A stretch of DNA of 64,000 bases from Cycas panzhihuaensis (lineage: Eukaryota; Cycadophyta). The notes beneath the pieces are model-generated. The model searched no databases and was not told where the DNA came from. It was given only the letters and a program-made list of their open reading frames with translations. Where the stretch lies: NCBI GenBank assembly GCA_023213395.1, contig CM041465.1, positions 223,455,741-223,519,740 of the forward strand, read 5' to 3'. The position numbers were made by a program, and so were the translations under genes. Below are positions 10,519 to 21,271 of this stretch, in pieces; the stretch's first letter is position 1, and the number at the start of each line of letters is the position of its first letter.

Positions 10519-11760
10519 TATGGTGATATAGTGCGGTATCTTACACAGCAGCAATACCGCCCTGATGCTAGTAGTAAAGTTAGATCTCGCATTCGGACTT
10601 CTGCCAGGTAATACCTCCTCATGGACGAGGTATTGTACAAGAGGTCCTTCGATGGGATCCTCCTCTGCTGCGTCACTACTAACGAAGCTGACCAGGTACT
10701 TCGCGAATGCCACCATGATATTTGTGGAGGTCACTTTGGGGGCCAGTTGATGGCTCAGAGGATCCTTTGCATGGGCTATTTCTGGCCGTCCCTTTTCAAG
10801 GATGCTCATGCCTTTCCTCTGAGATGTCAGCGATGTCAGGAACACACCAACATCTCCCATGTGCCTTCCGAGGCCTTGCATCCTATAGTTTCACCATGGT
10901 CTTTTGCTCAGTGGGGACTAGACCTCATTGGGGCTATCTCCCTACCTTCGTCGTCACAGCACAAGTTTATCTTGACTGTCACGGAGTATTTCACCAAATG
11001 GGCAGAGGCCATGCCCTTAATCACTACCTCTGGTAAAATGATAGCCACATTCATTTACCAACACATCATTTTCCATTTTGGGATTCCGGACGTCCTAATC
11101 ACTGACAATATAACTCCTTCCTATAATAAGGAGATGGATGAGCTTTATGAGAAGTTCAAAATTTCTCACAAGACTTCCTCCCCTTACTACCCTCAGGCAA
11201 ATAACCAGGTGGAGTCTTTCAATAAGACTCTCATCAACATTCTCAAGAAAACCATTGCTCAATCCCAAAAGGATTGGCACCTTCAGTTGCCCTCCGCTTT
11301 GTGGGCTTACCGCACCTTTATCCATTCCACCATGGGAATGACCCCGTTCTCCCTGGTCTACGGTACCGAGGCGGTACTCCCGTTGGAGGTTTAGATTCCC
11401 TCCTTGCGAGTCTCCCTTCGAGGTCTCATTGACGAAGAGTCGATCCGTAAGGCTCACCTTCTGGACCTCGAGGGTTTGGATGAGAGACGCTTAGCTGCTT
11501 ATCAGGCTAACCTGGCATCCAAAGCTCACTCACAAAGGACCTACGATAAACACCTTCGTTCTCGTCCTTTGTTTCCTGGGTACCATGTCCTCAAGCTCGA
11601 GTATCTCCATGATCGCTTGACCAAGTTTAAACCCCGATGGGTTGGTCCTTTTGTCATTATCGAATCCTTCGGTAATGGTGCCTACAGGATAGCCACCCTA
11701 GAAGGGCTTGAATTTGAGAAAGCCGTTAATGGGAGATTCCTTAAGAAGTTTTATTCATGA
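10519..11760 (+). pseudogene. element A integrase and end of pol
   Basis: Integrase inserts the DNA copy into the host genome. The open stretch 10621-11394 has the zinc-binding region ECHHDICGGHFGGQ and CQRCQEH, then the catalytic core with LDLIGAI (first Asp), VLITDN (second Asp) and NNQVESFNK (Glu). A stop at 11392-11394 lies in the linker. The C-terminal part, 11404-11760, has YDKHLR, RWVGPFVIIESFGNGAYRI (a GPF/Y-type module) and ends FLKKFYS followed by TGA at 11758-11760. The D,D-E triad looks intact. B ends at an equivalent codon, so this is the true end of pol. Confidence 0.88.
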
Positions 11761-12344
11761 TCTTTCGGCGATCCCTTCGCCCTACTCTGAAATGAGCCTA
11801 AACTACCATCTTAGGTTGTCCTCATTCTTCCCAACCACAGGTAGAATGGAAATTTAAGATGGATCCTTCTTCTTTCTGGTTCCTTCTGTGGAACCTGCGT
11901 TCCTATACCCTCTCAAGAACTTTTATCTTCCTGCTTGGGCATTCCCCAATCAGGACGACGCTTTGGAGCATTGTCGCTCCTCTCTCCTGCCTATCGTTTC
12001 CTTCGCATATTCCACTATGCTCTTCCGTAGACGTGTATGTCGCTCTATCCTCTAACCTCACACCTCTCTGTCATCTCCACTCACAACGTGTGTGTGTGCT
12101 TCTGTTAGACATATAGCCATACATGGAAGGGAACGTGTGCATTATACAATAAAATATTCACAACATAACATTTACAACATACAAAATAAACATACATGTC
12201 ATCCACACATGATATATACACAGCATCTCATATCCAAATGAGGTTCCAATTACCCCGTATATATATACATCTAAAAATTATGTTACATCATACATATGGG
12301 AAGCTGGTGTCCTTGCAGGGGGGGTACAATCATATGATCCTATA
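11761..12344 (+). other. element A spacer between pol and antisense gene
   Basis: Non-coding region holding a stretch shared with B (aatgagcctaaactaccatc near 11790 and 27943), then an AT-rich part. It would contain the 3' end and any terminator of the antisense gene, but I see no clear polyadenylation signal. Small open frames here have no family match. Confidence 0.5.
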
Positions 12345-13018
12345 TATGACCCCCTGGAGGCCCGTGCTTTCCCTTGTCAGAGTCAATATGTACATCTCCT
12401 ACTCTACTGTTGCCCCACTCCTGGGGTAGCATCTCCTGGTCTATGTGATCCCTCTCCTGGGGACCACATCCCTCCGAGGCTCCTCCTGGGCCTCTGCAAG
12501 CTGCCCGCATCATTCCCCTCATATCGTGGTCGTCTCAGGGTCGTCACCATCGTGTGGGTCTGCGTCCTGCTCTGGCTGCGTCCTGCTCTGGCTCGACCTT
12601 GACGGCAGCTGTGCCACCAGCTGATCGTATCGGGCCTGGATACAATCCCTTTCTCCTCGGAGTCCATCCTCTATCACTCTAAGGCACTCTGCGAGTACCG
12701 CTATCTAGACTCTACTCTCGACATCTCCGCCTGCTCTGCCCTGTGCCTCTCGAGCCTGCACCTGTCCGCGTAGCTCATCCCTCTCGCGCCTCGCCTCATC
12801 TCACTCCTGTTGCAGCTGTCCCCGGAATGTCGTGTGCTCCTAGGACTCTACGGCCCATATGTCCCTCGCCCTCACCAACGGGGTGAATGCCTCCATGTGG
12901 GCACCTGCCGCTCTAGGCTCATCTCCTGCCTGGATGGGCGGTTGCCCCTCTGTATATACTTAAGGGAATATCTCCCTCACCACAGCCTCTATCAGTCTCC
13001 GGATCTCTGTTGCACCTA

Positions 13019-13126
13019 CTAATACAACATGCCATGTGTCAGTGTGTATCTCACCATGTACCGTGATCAAACCAAATCAAATATCTATCTGGATGTCAAA
13101 CGACTCAGGAAAAGGTTAGGTCTCAC
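13019..13126 (-). other. predicted intron 2 of element A antisense gene
   Basis: A 108-bp segment from GTGAGA to TATTAG on the minus strand, aligned with 29388-29274 in B. In B the phases agree (one base left on exon 2, two on exon 3). In A the exon 2 end appears one base short, a likely later deletion. Confidence 0.5.
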
Positions 13127-14319
13127 TGCGTGGCCCTTGACTCCTACAGTGCGTCGTCATCCTCCCCTCTGACTCTTTGCCCATTCAGTGCCTCATCCTC
13201 AGGCACCTCCTCTGCCTGGGCCTCCCTCCTCGCAGGGACCAACTCAACTCTTCTTCCTCTAGATCCCTTCACGATCCGTAGCCTGCGGGCCCTGGTCACG
13301 GGCCCCCTGCTCTCATCCTACACTCCTGATGGGCCTGCCTCTCCTCTGGCAGCCCCAAATGGACCCTCAGTGCCTCCTACCATCCCTGAGGGACCTGCCT
13401 CTCCTGCAGGTCGTGATGGGCCGGCCCCATCTCCTCCATCATCTCCATCATCATTGCCTGCGGGCGCTCCTGCTCTGCCTGCCTCATCATCACTGTACCA
13501 CCTCATCATCCTATAGGGCTCTGCTATGTAATCTAGGAGGGTGAGGAGGTCTAGTGATGTCACCTCACCTGATCATTGGACATGGGCCCGGTCCTCTATC
13601 CCTCTCAACTGAGTCTGCCACCTTTGGACCATCAGGGCCCGCTCTGTGATGGGGTGTGGTCCCCCCGCTGGTGCCACTGCTGCAAAATGATCGAAAAACC
13701 AACACTGTAGCAGTGTGTTATATGACAACCCACCTCTGTCGGTCATCCTGATAGTGTCTAGTTAGGTGACGAGGTTCGCTGCTATTAGGGTCGCCCAGTC
13801 CATCCTCTCACCGGCTTCGCAGCAGCGTACTGCATCCAACCATCCACCCGGTATCTCCCTATAGTTACATTTTCGAAATGCGGAGCAGGCGTCTGATATA
13901 ACCAACTTCCTCACTTGAGGAATCCCTGACATCAGTATGGTCTAGAGGGGATCTACCCATCGCTCCCACCTATCTACTCTTGTGAAGAATAGGGCTACCT
14001 CACATGTCTTTGCCTCGGTCTTTGGCAGCGTCCCCAATCTCACTGGCCTCCCAGTCACCAGTACTCCCAATATCTGCCATATGTCCCTCGGCGTAACTGT
14101 TGCGTCACCTACCTGAGGTAGGTGGAACACATGTCTCCTCCTATCCTAATGGGATACAATGTTGACCAGTAACCTCTGATTTGATGCATACTGAGGTGTC
14201 TTGAGGGCCTTGTATAGGCCACACCTCTGCAGGATCTCCCTATCCTCCTGTGATGCCATCTCCATGTAACTCAACATGGCCATACCTACATTCTCGCGGT
14301 TATCCACCGCGATGACAGC

Positions 14320-14791
14320 CTATCCACATAAAAAACGATCAAAGTTAGCTTTATGTCAGTTATCATCACTGCTTACCCTCTCTCAAAACTCTCTCTGTCT
14401 GAGATTTGGAGCTCTTTTGTCCCTTCTATCTTTCTTCTCATTTGTTGTCTTCGTACCGCGCTGAACTTAGCGATACCGCTAAGTTTAGGTCCGGTCCCGC
14501 GGCGATCGGGTCCTGTGGCAATGATCGTGGTACCACGATCATTCTGCAGTGGTAAGGCAGCGATCCCCAAAGGGGATTTACGCCCGAAAAACCAAAAAAA
14601 TTCTTCTAGTGGACCCCGTGGGGCCTACCAGGAGCAGGGCTCCCTAATGCCCAGGTCCCCGCCTCTTTAAGGTCGATTCGGACTCAGAGGCCTCTGATTA
14701 CCCGTAAGGGGCACTAAAATCATATAAAAATTACAAAAAACTAATGAAATTCAAACTTCGAAACGGGTTGGGTTTAGTGACATCCACTCAC
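14320..14791 (-). other. predicted intron 1 of element A antisense gene
   Basis: Donor CCA|GTGAGT and acceptor ATAG|GCTGTC on the minus strand, 472 bp, phase 0. The B counterpart is 483 bp with the same donor and a TTTTGTAG acceptor. A stop codon overlaps the acceptor in both copies, so the main frame cannot extend upstream without splicing. Confidence 0.6.
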
Positions 14792-14973
14792 TGGATCCGG
14801 TCTCGCTGTCGCCATCTCGTCCTACCAATCCCACTGGCTCTCTCCGCTCTCCAATCCAACGGTCCAATCTCTCCCTGTGTCCCTCCAAAGTTGGGTGGCG
14901 CTCCACTACATAAGGGAATGGCTCTGGTTTCTCATGAGAGCCGGTGAAAATGAATCCATTTTCCGTTTGATTT

Positions 14974-14984
14974 CCTTATATAGG
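14974..14984 (-). promoter_or_regulatory. TATA box of element A antisense gene
   Basis: The minus strand reads CCTATATAAGG, 160 bp upstream of the predicted ATG. The identical 11-mer stands at the same place in B (31249-31259). No competing sense feature explains the conservation. Confidence 0.6.
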
Positions 14985-15501
14985 CAGGGCCCCCAATGGG
15001 TACTTCTCCCGTTTTTTTGCTCCGCGACAGTCGTTGGGACCATCTTGTTTCCATGATTGCCTTTGCCTTTTGGCCCTGTTGCCCATTGTGCTCTCTTGAT
15101 GCCCTTTTTGTGCCTTCTCATAGGTGCATTTATGGTGCTTCATTTTTGCACCTTTCCCCAGGCCCTTCCATCTCGTTTTGCGTGCCACTCCCATGCATGC
15201 CCGAGTTTATACTCATTTGGCTCGTTTCGTCGCCTTGGACTCGTTTTCGCAGTCCTTTCTCGCTCTTGGGGTCTCCAAAGGGAATGCTCCCCCGTCTAAG
15301 GGCATGTTTCACTTTTCGAAGTGACCTTTTGGTGCCCTAGGAGGCTTTTTCCCCTGACCACTCTCTGATGGTGAACAGACCTCTTGCTCTCGCCCTGGGT
15401 AACCTCATTATTAGGTCCTCCTACCCTTCACGGCCACTTTCTACTTGCCTTTCAGGTGTTGCTTTTATTATCTATTGACTACAAGGACTTTTGTGTCACC
15501 C
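14985..15501 (+). other. element A spacer between antisense gene and aRNase H
   Basis: Sequence between the divergent antisense gene and the sense RNase H frame. B has a counterpart at 31260-31817. A pyrimidine-rich acceptor-like site, ttgcctttcag ending at 15454, precedes the RNase H start by 47 bp and could allow expression by splicing of the sense transcript. Short open frames here overlap one another and have no family resemblance. Confidence 0.4.
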
Positions 15502-15924
15502 ATGTCCATCTACATCTTTACTGATGACAGAAGCCGCGGTAACCCTGGACCTTCTGCCGCTGCATGGATTCTCCGCAGCCCTTCTGGACATGACCTCCTG
15601 CGCTCTGGGATCTTCCTCCCAGAGGCTACTAACAACGAAGCCGAATATACAACTGTTATTGAAGCCCTTACTGATGCTCTCCGTTTCCATCATGGATCCA
15701 TCATTTTGCTTTGCGACTCTCAAGTTGTGGTGTCTCATCTCACCCAGGTTTACCAGGTGCAATGCCCTTACTTGAGGACTCTTACTTCTGCCGCAAGATC
15801 TCTCCTGGCCCACTTCTCTTCCGTCGATATTCAGCATATCCCTCAGGCCCTCAACGCTGAGGCAGATAGTCTCATTCGCCTCATCCTTGAGCGTCACCTT
15901 CCTCTCCTTGCTGACCGTCCCTGA
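15502..15924 (+). CDS. element A archaeal-type RNase H
   Basis: A separate, intact 140-residue frame for a type I RNase H of the archaeal-like kind acquired by the plant Tat lineage, expected to degrade the RNA strand during reverse transcription. I chose ATG 15502 because B has an ATG at the same place (31818) and the domain starts at once: SIYIFTDDRSRGNPGPS. The catalytic set is visible: Asp8 in FTDD, Glu48 in NNEAEY, Asp72 in LLCDSQVVVSHL and Asp123 in LNAEADSL. An upstream extension to 15445 would need a TTG start. It lies downstream of integrase and of the antisense gene, not fused to pol. This is the best-preserved coding unit in the window. How it is translated is unclear. Confidence 0.88.
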   Translation: MSIYIFTDDRSRGNPGPSAAAWILRSPSGHDLLRSGIFLPEATNNEAEYTTVIEALTDALRFHHGSIILLCDSQVVVSHLTQVYQVQCPYLRTLTSAARSLLAHFSSVDIQHIPQALNAEADSLIRLILERHLPLLADRP

Positions 15925-16330
15925 GGCTTGTTTGGCTGCCCTGTCGCCCAAGCCCCAGGTCATCTTATACTTTGCTTTGCGACCCGTTCACACCTCCGAA
16001 ACCTAGCCGCTAATGAGGTTAAACTATGGTGACTACTCACTATGCTTACTCTTTTGCTTGATAATGCACATCCATCTGCATCTTTTGTGGTGGGGGCAGC
16101 CCCCCCGCCTTTTCCACTATTCCAATCAGTTTCCAGGTGGCTCATAGGCAGCCCCTATGTTGTCTCCACTGCCGCTTTCGTATCCATACGTTCCACCATG
16201 ACACTCGCCGGGACCCTTGCCTACTGTTATGATCTTGATTGATATATCTATATATACATGTATTCTTGTGGTTGTCTTTGCCGGCGTCGCCATCGCACGG
16301 GCTTCAATGGCGAGCTCTACTCCCAAGGCG
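15925..16330 (+). other. element A 3' region with polypurine tract
   Basis: Non-coding sequence after the RNase H, parallel to 32241-32658 in B. It ends in the weak purine run cccaaggcg directly before the 3' LTR at 16331. B has the clearer gccaagggggcaa. Confidence 0.55.
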
Positions 16331-19024
16331 TGTTTCCGGCTTAGAATGGATACGGAATTACCGACTCAGGTAAGTGTAGGTATGATTCTCACCTTATCAT
16401 CGCTTTCTTTTGATGAGTGTTTGCTTGCATGTCTGCATGTTTGTAGCCTTGTAGACGATTTTGTCTTCATCTACACTTATTTTAGCCTATGACGACTATG
16501 GCAGGGGCATACTCCCAGCAAGTGTGGCACCCTGGTGGCCACTCCACTTCCTGCATTTTGCCCTCCTCGCTCCAGGATCCACTTGGCTTGCGCCACCTCT
16601 GCCCGTGTGATGACCCGTCATTATTTGGTTAACTTGCCACATCGTTGAATCCTATTTTTACTCCTTTTGGACCCGTTTGTTGGCTTGTTTACCCTCGGAT
16701 AGGTGTCCCAGCCCCCTATTGGCCCTTTTTGTCATCTGCCCATAGCCTGGGCGGTGGCGGGCTTGGCTTTGTCTCCGGCGAATCGCCATGATTTTGAGAA
16801 TGCTGCGGAAAATCTGCAGTACCATAGATTTTGCGGCGGTATGACTGTTCTAATTTATTTTTTAAAAATCCACTGTGGCAATTTCATATTTATTGCAAAA
16901 CTGCCACGTGTCTCGTGACTTAACTCGCTCACCTTAGGGTTTGGGTTGGGTATTTAAGTCATCATTTACTCATTTTTGAGAACTTTTTGCTCACTTTTTA
17001 GATTGCTCCTCAAGGAAACCACTCTGTCCTCTGCTATTCTCTACTGCCCTACTGCTGCTATAGGACCTGCGCCTCTCCTGCAGCGCCCAACTCTCTTTCA
17101 GTGTAGCTAGGACATCTTCCCAACCCTTCACACACCTTAGAGAGGGTCCCTTTGGAGAGATCTGAGTAGATTCTTGCTCGGGCAGCCATCAAGCATTCCA
17201 AATGCAGGTGTTCTTCCTCCAACTCCATTAGCAGGGTTCCAAACCTGCTACACCATAGTTTTTGGGCTGATTTCTCAGCCTCTCTTTACTAGCCCTTGAC
17301 TGAGGCAAGAGCCTCTCCTCCTCTTCTCAGGTATTCATTGATTTGAGTTATGTTATTATTCAATTGATGCCCTTTTCGCTTGTCCTCTTACTTGGGTTTT
17401 TGAAGGTTATTTTTCCTTTGCTTTAGGATGTTTTACTCCTATCATTAGTGCCTCCTTGCCTGTGTTTGTTGCTCAAGGTAGCGGTAAAGAGGGGTTGCAT
17501 AGGGTTTGGGAGAGAGCTGGGTGGATTTTGTACCACCTTCCACGCTCCCCAAGCGGTGTTTAGCCCCCGAAACCTTCCCTCTTGCCTCGTGCTATCCTTA
17601 GCACTCAAACAAGGGTTTGTTGGGCCTTCCTTAGCCACTGAAATCAGTGCTGTCACACGTTGCAACACTGATTTGAGGGCTTGTGCTTAGGTCCGAGCAA
17701 CTCACGTAAGTCCCGACCGCTTGTTCTTTGCCCAACTCTTTTCCCAGCAGCCTGATTTGCTCTTCATAGCACCCCGGCTTGCCGTAGGTCCTTTTTGGCT
17801 CCTTTCAACTCTCTTGCTACTATTTCCAGCCATTTTTCTTAGCCTTACCCTCACTGCCTTGTGGCTGTTGGGGGAGGTTGGGGGTGTTCTTTGCGGGAGG
17901 TGGGCCACTCTGAGGCTTACTGGTTACTTTCCATTTGCTTGGGTTGTCCTCCTTTACAAATTATCATCATTGTGTTGATGCTAACATATAGATGTTTAAG
18001 TTTATATTTGTTTTGTATAGACTTGTATTGTTAGGATTTTTCCATTGCATGTTAGTACCCTTTCTCCAGAAAAGGGGAGGTTGTCGTTTACTTGCAGGTG
18101 TTCAGAAAGTGCAAAGGACCTTTCTCCCTTCCTTCCTTTGCCGGTAAGTGCTTTCATTCATGTTGTACTTTCATACTTCATTTATTGCTAGTATTTGGTC
18201 TCTTTCTTTCCTTGGTCTTGTACTTTAGTATTTTTCCAGGGAAGGTAAGGGAGCCCCTCATTCTGATCCGTCGCAATGCTTCATGATTGCCGCGCCTTGT
18301 GGAGTAGTTTTGGGTGTCCCTTGGGAGTGCCACCATCACGACACACTTTCGTTCTGGGTACACGCTTTCGCTTCACACTACCACCTTTTTCCTTTTGAAT
18401 TTCCTTTACATAAGTAGTAATTAACTCATTTGGAAATCGAAAGGAAATCAACCTTGCTTTTGGTTTATACTTTATTTTCTTTGTTGCTTGCATCTTCTTT
18501 AGCCGTAGGAAAAGGTCTTAGGAAACCTTCCCCCTCACCTTTTCCCTCCTTTTGCTACGCAAGATTCCTTCCCTCTTTGTCATTTCTGCATTTGGTTAGT
18601 TTGCTTAGGCATACCTTGACCCATTCCTTTGGGTTATCTCTCTCGTGTTCTCTTGGTTCCCTGCTTAGCCGGATAACTAAGGTGACCCCGTCCATAGGCC
18701 GCTTACTTGCCTATCCTTCTTTGTTTCTGTTGCTCTAGGGAAACCCTCGAAGGTTCCTCTCCTTCTCGTTCCAGCCATCCAAGGGTGGGAGGATCCTTCC
18801 CTTATATCAACCCAGGCTAACCCTACGCCTCCTCACCTCTTGTTTGAAGTGTGGGGATCACCCTTTGGTAGCTATATTCCATTGTAGGTCCCAAACTCGC
18901 ACTCTGACGCACAGGGTGCCCTGCGTGGTACTTGCCCTACTTATAGGTACCTTTCTCGATCATATTACCAACAGCTCTTACCATTCCTATTTAGTTAGGT
19001 AGCTATCCCGTAGGCGCACGTCCA
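16331..19024 (+). repeat. element A 3' LTR
   Basis: A 2694-bp copy of 2198-4915. It starts tgtttccggcttagaatgg and ends cacgtcca, followed at once by the target duplication ccctc. It has the donor-like GTAAGT at 16370-16375 and TATTTAAG at 16951-16958. Confidence 0.92.
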
Positions 19025-21106
19025 CCCTCCATGCTCTTTTCTCAGTCCTTGGTAACCATACTCCTCCTACAACTCAGAGAAAGACTATAAGCTCCTCCAA
19101 CCTACCACTTTTCATCTCTGAGTGGACACTGCTCCTTACATAGCCCAACAGGTATTCCACACCTTTTGCCACCTTCTACTTTGGTTTTACTTGGCAAACG
19201 CAGGACCTTTTAGCATACAAATTATTTCTTTATGTTTTTCTACATGAAAAGCCATTATTTTCCATTTACTGTTCTTGTACCCTAGTCATCTCTCAACCTC
19301 CCCTATTTTTCTCTAAGAAGGTTGTGGGAGAGGGTTCACAAGGTGTGAGTAGAAGGATGCAAGGCATGATTTGTACCTACTAAGCCTGCTCCTCAAGGGC
19401 AAACCCCTGCTCCTCCTTCCTCTTCTTCATCTATGCCTTCCTTGGGCCATCCAAGAATCTTTGAGATTGAGTTTGCCCTGGGTCTCAGCGTATGCAGCAC
19501 TTGTTACACTGATCTCATGCCTGCACATCTCCCTTTTGATCCTCTCTTTTAGCCCTTAACAATGCCTAACACTCTTTTTTGGCTTTGGCATAGCTTGCAT
19601 TACGATTTGTTACCTATAGCATTCTTGCAACGTAGGTGGCTTCTGCAATCCTTACAACATTCATTTCCCTTTATATATTTTTCTCATAGGCTGTTATGAT
19701 CTACTGTTCTCTGCATCTTAGGGCAGCATGGAGGTGCATTGGTAGGAGGGCCATCCATTCTGAGGCTAACCTCCTCTTTGCTTGACATATGTTGGTGCTT
19801 TCTTTGGGGCTTTGTAAAGTTGTTCTTTGTAGTGGATTGACTAACATTACGTATTATATTTCAGCGCTTAGTTTTATACTATTGTGTATATATCTACTTT
19901 GCTTCTTAGAATCCCCTCTTAAGAAAGTGAAGATTTTTGTGGGTGCAGGTTATGCAACGATACTTGTGAGGAGAAGGAAACACTCCAATCCAGCTAAACC
20001 CTTACCCTCCTCCTTTTCTTTATCACTTTTTTGCTTTCTTGTATAGTCATTTGCTTTCTTTTCTTTCCTGTTTGGTTTCTCTCTTTACATGGGGAAGGTA
20101 AGGAAGCCTCACTCCATCTCCGCCCCACCAACGACTGTGTATTGAGCAAGGACAAGAAGACATAAGCGACGTACGAGCAAAAGTTCTCTTATGGCCGCAT
20201 AATGTTCCAGGTACGCACCATACCCTTTTGCTTAGCTCGTCCCTTCCTTGTTGCCACTAGGTGTGTATTCGTACTTAACAAACCACATAAAAGAGAAGGA
20301 TAATAATTTGCTTGCACACATTTATCTTTTATCCATACATCGCATGAGCACTTTCTTAGGAAAGGTGCATCTTAGGGATTACACTCCCCCCTTTCCTCTT
20401 CTCACTGAATTGTAAATATTCCTTTAGTGGTGTATCATCATGTTAGTATGCATGCTTATGTGTATGTGAAACATTTCTTCTCCTTAAGCTTTCATTGGTA
20501 AAAAAAGAAGAGAGAGAGGGAGAGTAGTTTGCATCTTTTTTCTTTCTTTGAAAGTATACACAACATCACTTTTGCTATTACTACCTCTACACTTCACGTC
20601 TTCAACCGACACGCACATAACCTTCCTTGCCCTTGCCAAGGTTTGTGCCTCTCTTCTTTGCATCGTGGCAAAGATTCCTCCTTTGCCACCCCCTTCCCTT
20701 CCTTTAGGCCTACCTTAGCTTTGTTGACTTAGAGTGTCCCATTAGCACCCAATGCACATTCTTTTTCCATCCATTTGTGCCTGCTGCACTTGTATCGCGT
20801 TCCTTGCTCATAAGGGACCTCTTCCTCCGTGGGTCTCCCTTTTTCCTTCTACCCATCCAAGGGTGGGGGACCTTGCTTCTTGGGGCTATAAGAGATACCT
20901 CACTTGTGTATTATCTACCGAACCAAAGACTAAGCTACTTCAAGGAAATCGTGCGCCATTCATGGGTCCTGAACCTGCGTTCTAATGCACGGATGCCCTG
21001 TGTGGTGCTTTCTTCTACTTGTAGGATCATACCTATATTCTAGATTTTGTTGTTGACTACCCTAACCCCTACTGAGTATAGTTACGATCCCGCAGACGTG
21101 ATTCCA
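19025..21106 (+). repeat. element B 5' LTR, right part
   Basis: This continues the B LTR interrupted at 2197. It aligns with the 3' LTR of B from about 33590 to 35675 (for example tttctcagtccttgg, and the end gattcca). With the left part it gives about 3014 bp, against 3017 bp for the 3' LTR. Open frames inside have no family match. Confidence 0.9.
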
Positions 21107-21107
21107 C

Positions 21108-21126
21108 TGGCGACCATACTGGGGAC
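21108..21126 (+). other. primer binding site of element B
   Basis: The sequence tggcgaccatactggggac begins two bases after the LTR end. The same site in degraded form follows the LTR of A and the presumed LTR of F. tRNA-Arg priming is the probable assignment, by analogy with Tat/Ogre elements. Confidence 0.72.
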
Positions 21127-21271
21127 TTTCTAGTAAGGGATTAGTCTTCTTCCCTTTCTCGTTGGTGCTACTATCTCTTAGTAGTCCTTTTCCTTTGGTT
21201 TCATTGGGCAGTCCCCAACACTTATACTACCTTCGTTCCTCTTCCTCTTCTAACATGTTGGTAAGTCTTGT

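Larger units (their letters stand above)
12345..14815 (-). pseudogene. element A antisense spliced gene, PMD-like
   Basis: A gene on the strand opposite the retroelement. Exon 1 (14815-14792) is ATG plus seven codons, MATARPDP, ending at a GTGAGT donor. Removing 14791-14320 joins it in frame to exon 2 (14319-13127). Exon 2 begins AVIAVDNRENVGMAMLSYM and holds a domain resembling the plant mobile domain (PMD): HVFHLP, then GDATVTPRDIWQILG, then IPGGWLDAVRCCEAGERMDW, LDTIRMTDRGG and LLQCWFFDHFAAVAPAG. An acidic Gly/Asp-rich tail follows. A second intron (13126-13019, GTGAGA to AG) leads to a charged, coiled-coil-like exon 3. About six stops interrupt exon 2, and the donor of intron 2 has lost a base relative to B. 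B carries the same structure at 28600-31090. Known PMD proteins act in plant nuclei in silencing and expression control; the role here is unknown. Confidence 0.7.
2198..19024 (+). mobile_element. Tat-like Ty3/gypsy retrotransposon A, nested in the LTR of B
   Basis: A 16.8-kb LTR element with LTRs at 2198-4915 and 16331-19024. It is flanked by a perfect 5-bp duplication ccctc at 2193-2197 and 19025-19029. The two LTR ends match: tatttgctggc / tgtttccggc at the starts, and cgcatcca / cacgtcca at the ends. The LTR of B continues uninterrupted when A is removed. The internal order is the same as in B. One reading frame runs through gag, protease and reverse transcriptase, with stops, and shifts frame near 10030-10060 before RNase H and integrase. 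Confidence 0.92.

Noticed and set aside
13130-13516. A plus-strand Ser/Pro/Ala-rich 128-codon frame in the antisense gene region
   Set aside because: It is the complement of the acidic Gly/Asp-rich tail of the antisense gene, which is continuous with the PMD-like exon.
15496-15963. A 155-codon minus-strand frame
   Set aside because: It is the complement of the RNase H frame, whose motifs and catalytic residues are clear on the plus strand.
2198-19024. Naming elements A and B as Ogre
   Set aside because: Primer site and large size are similar, but I see no extra reading frame between primer site and gag, and the order with an antisense gene and downstream RNase H does not settle the sublineage. 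Only Tat-like is supported.
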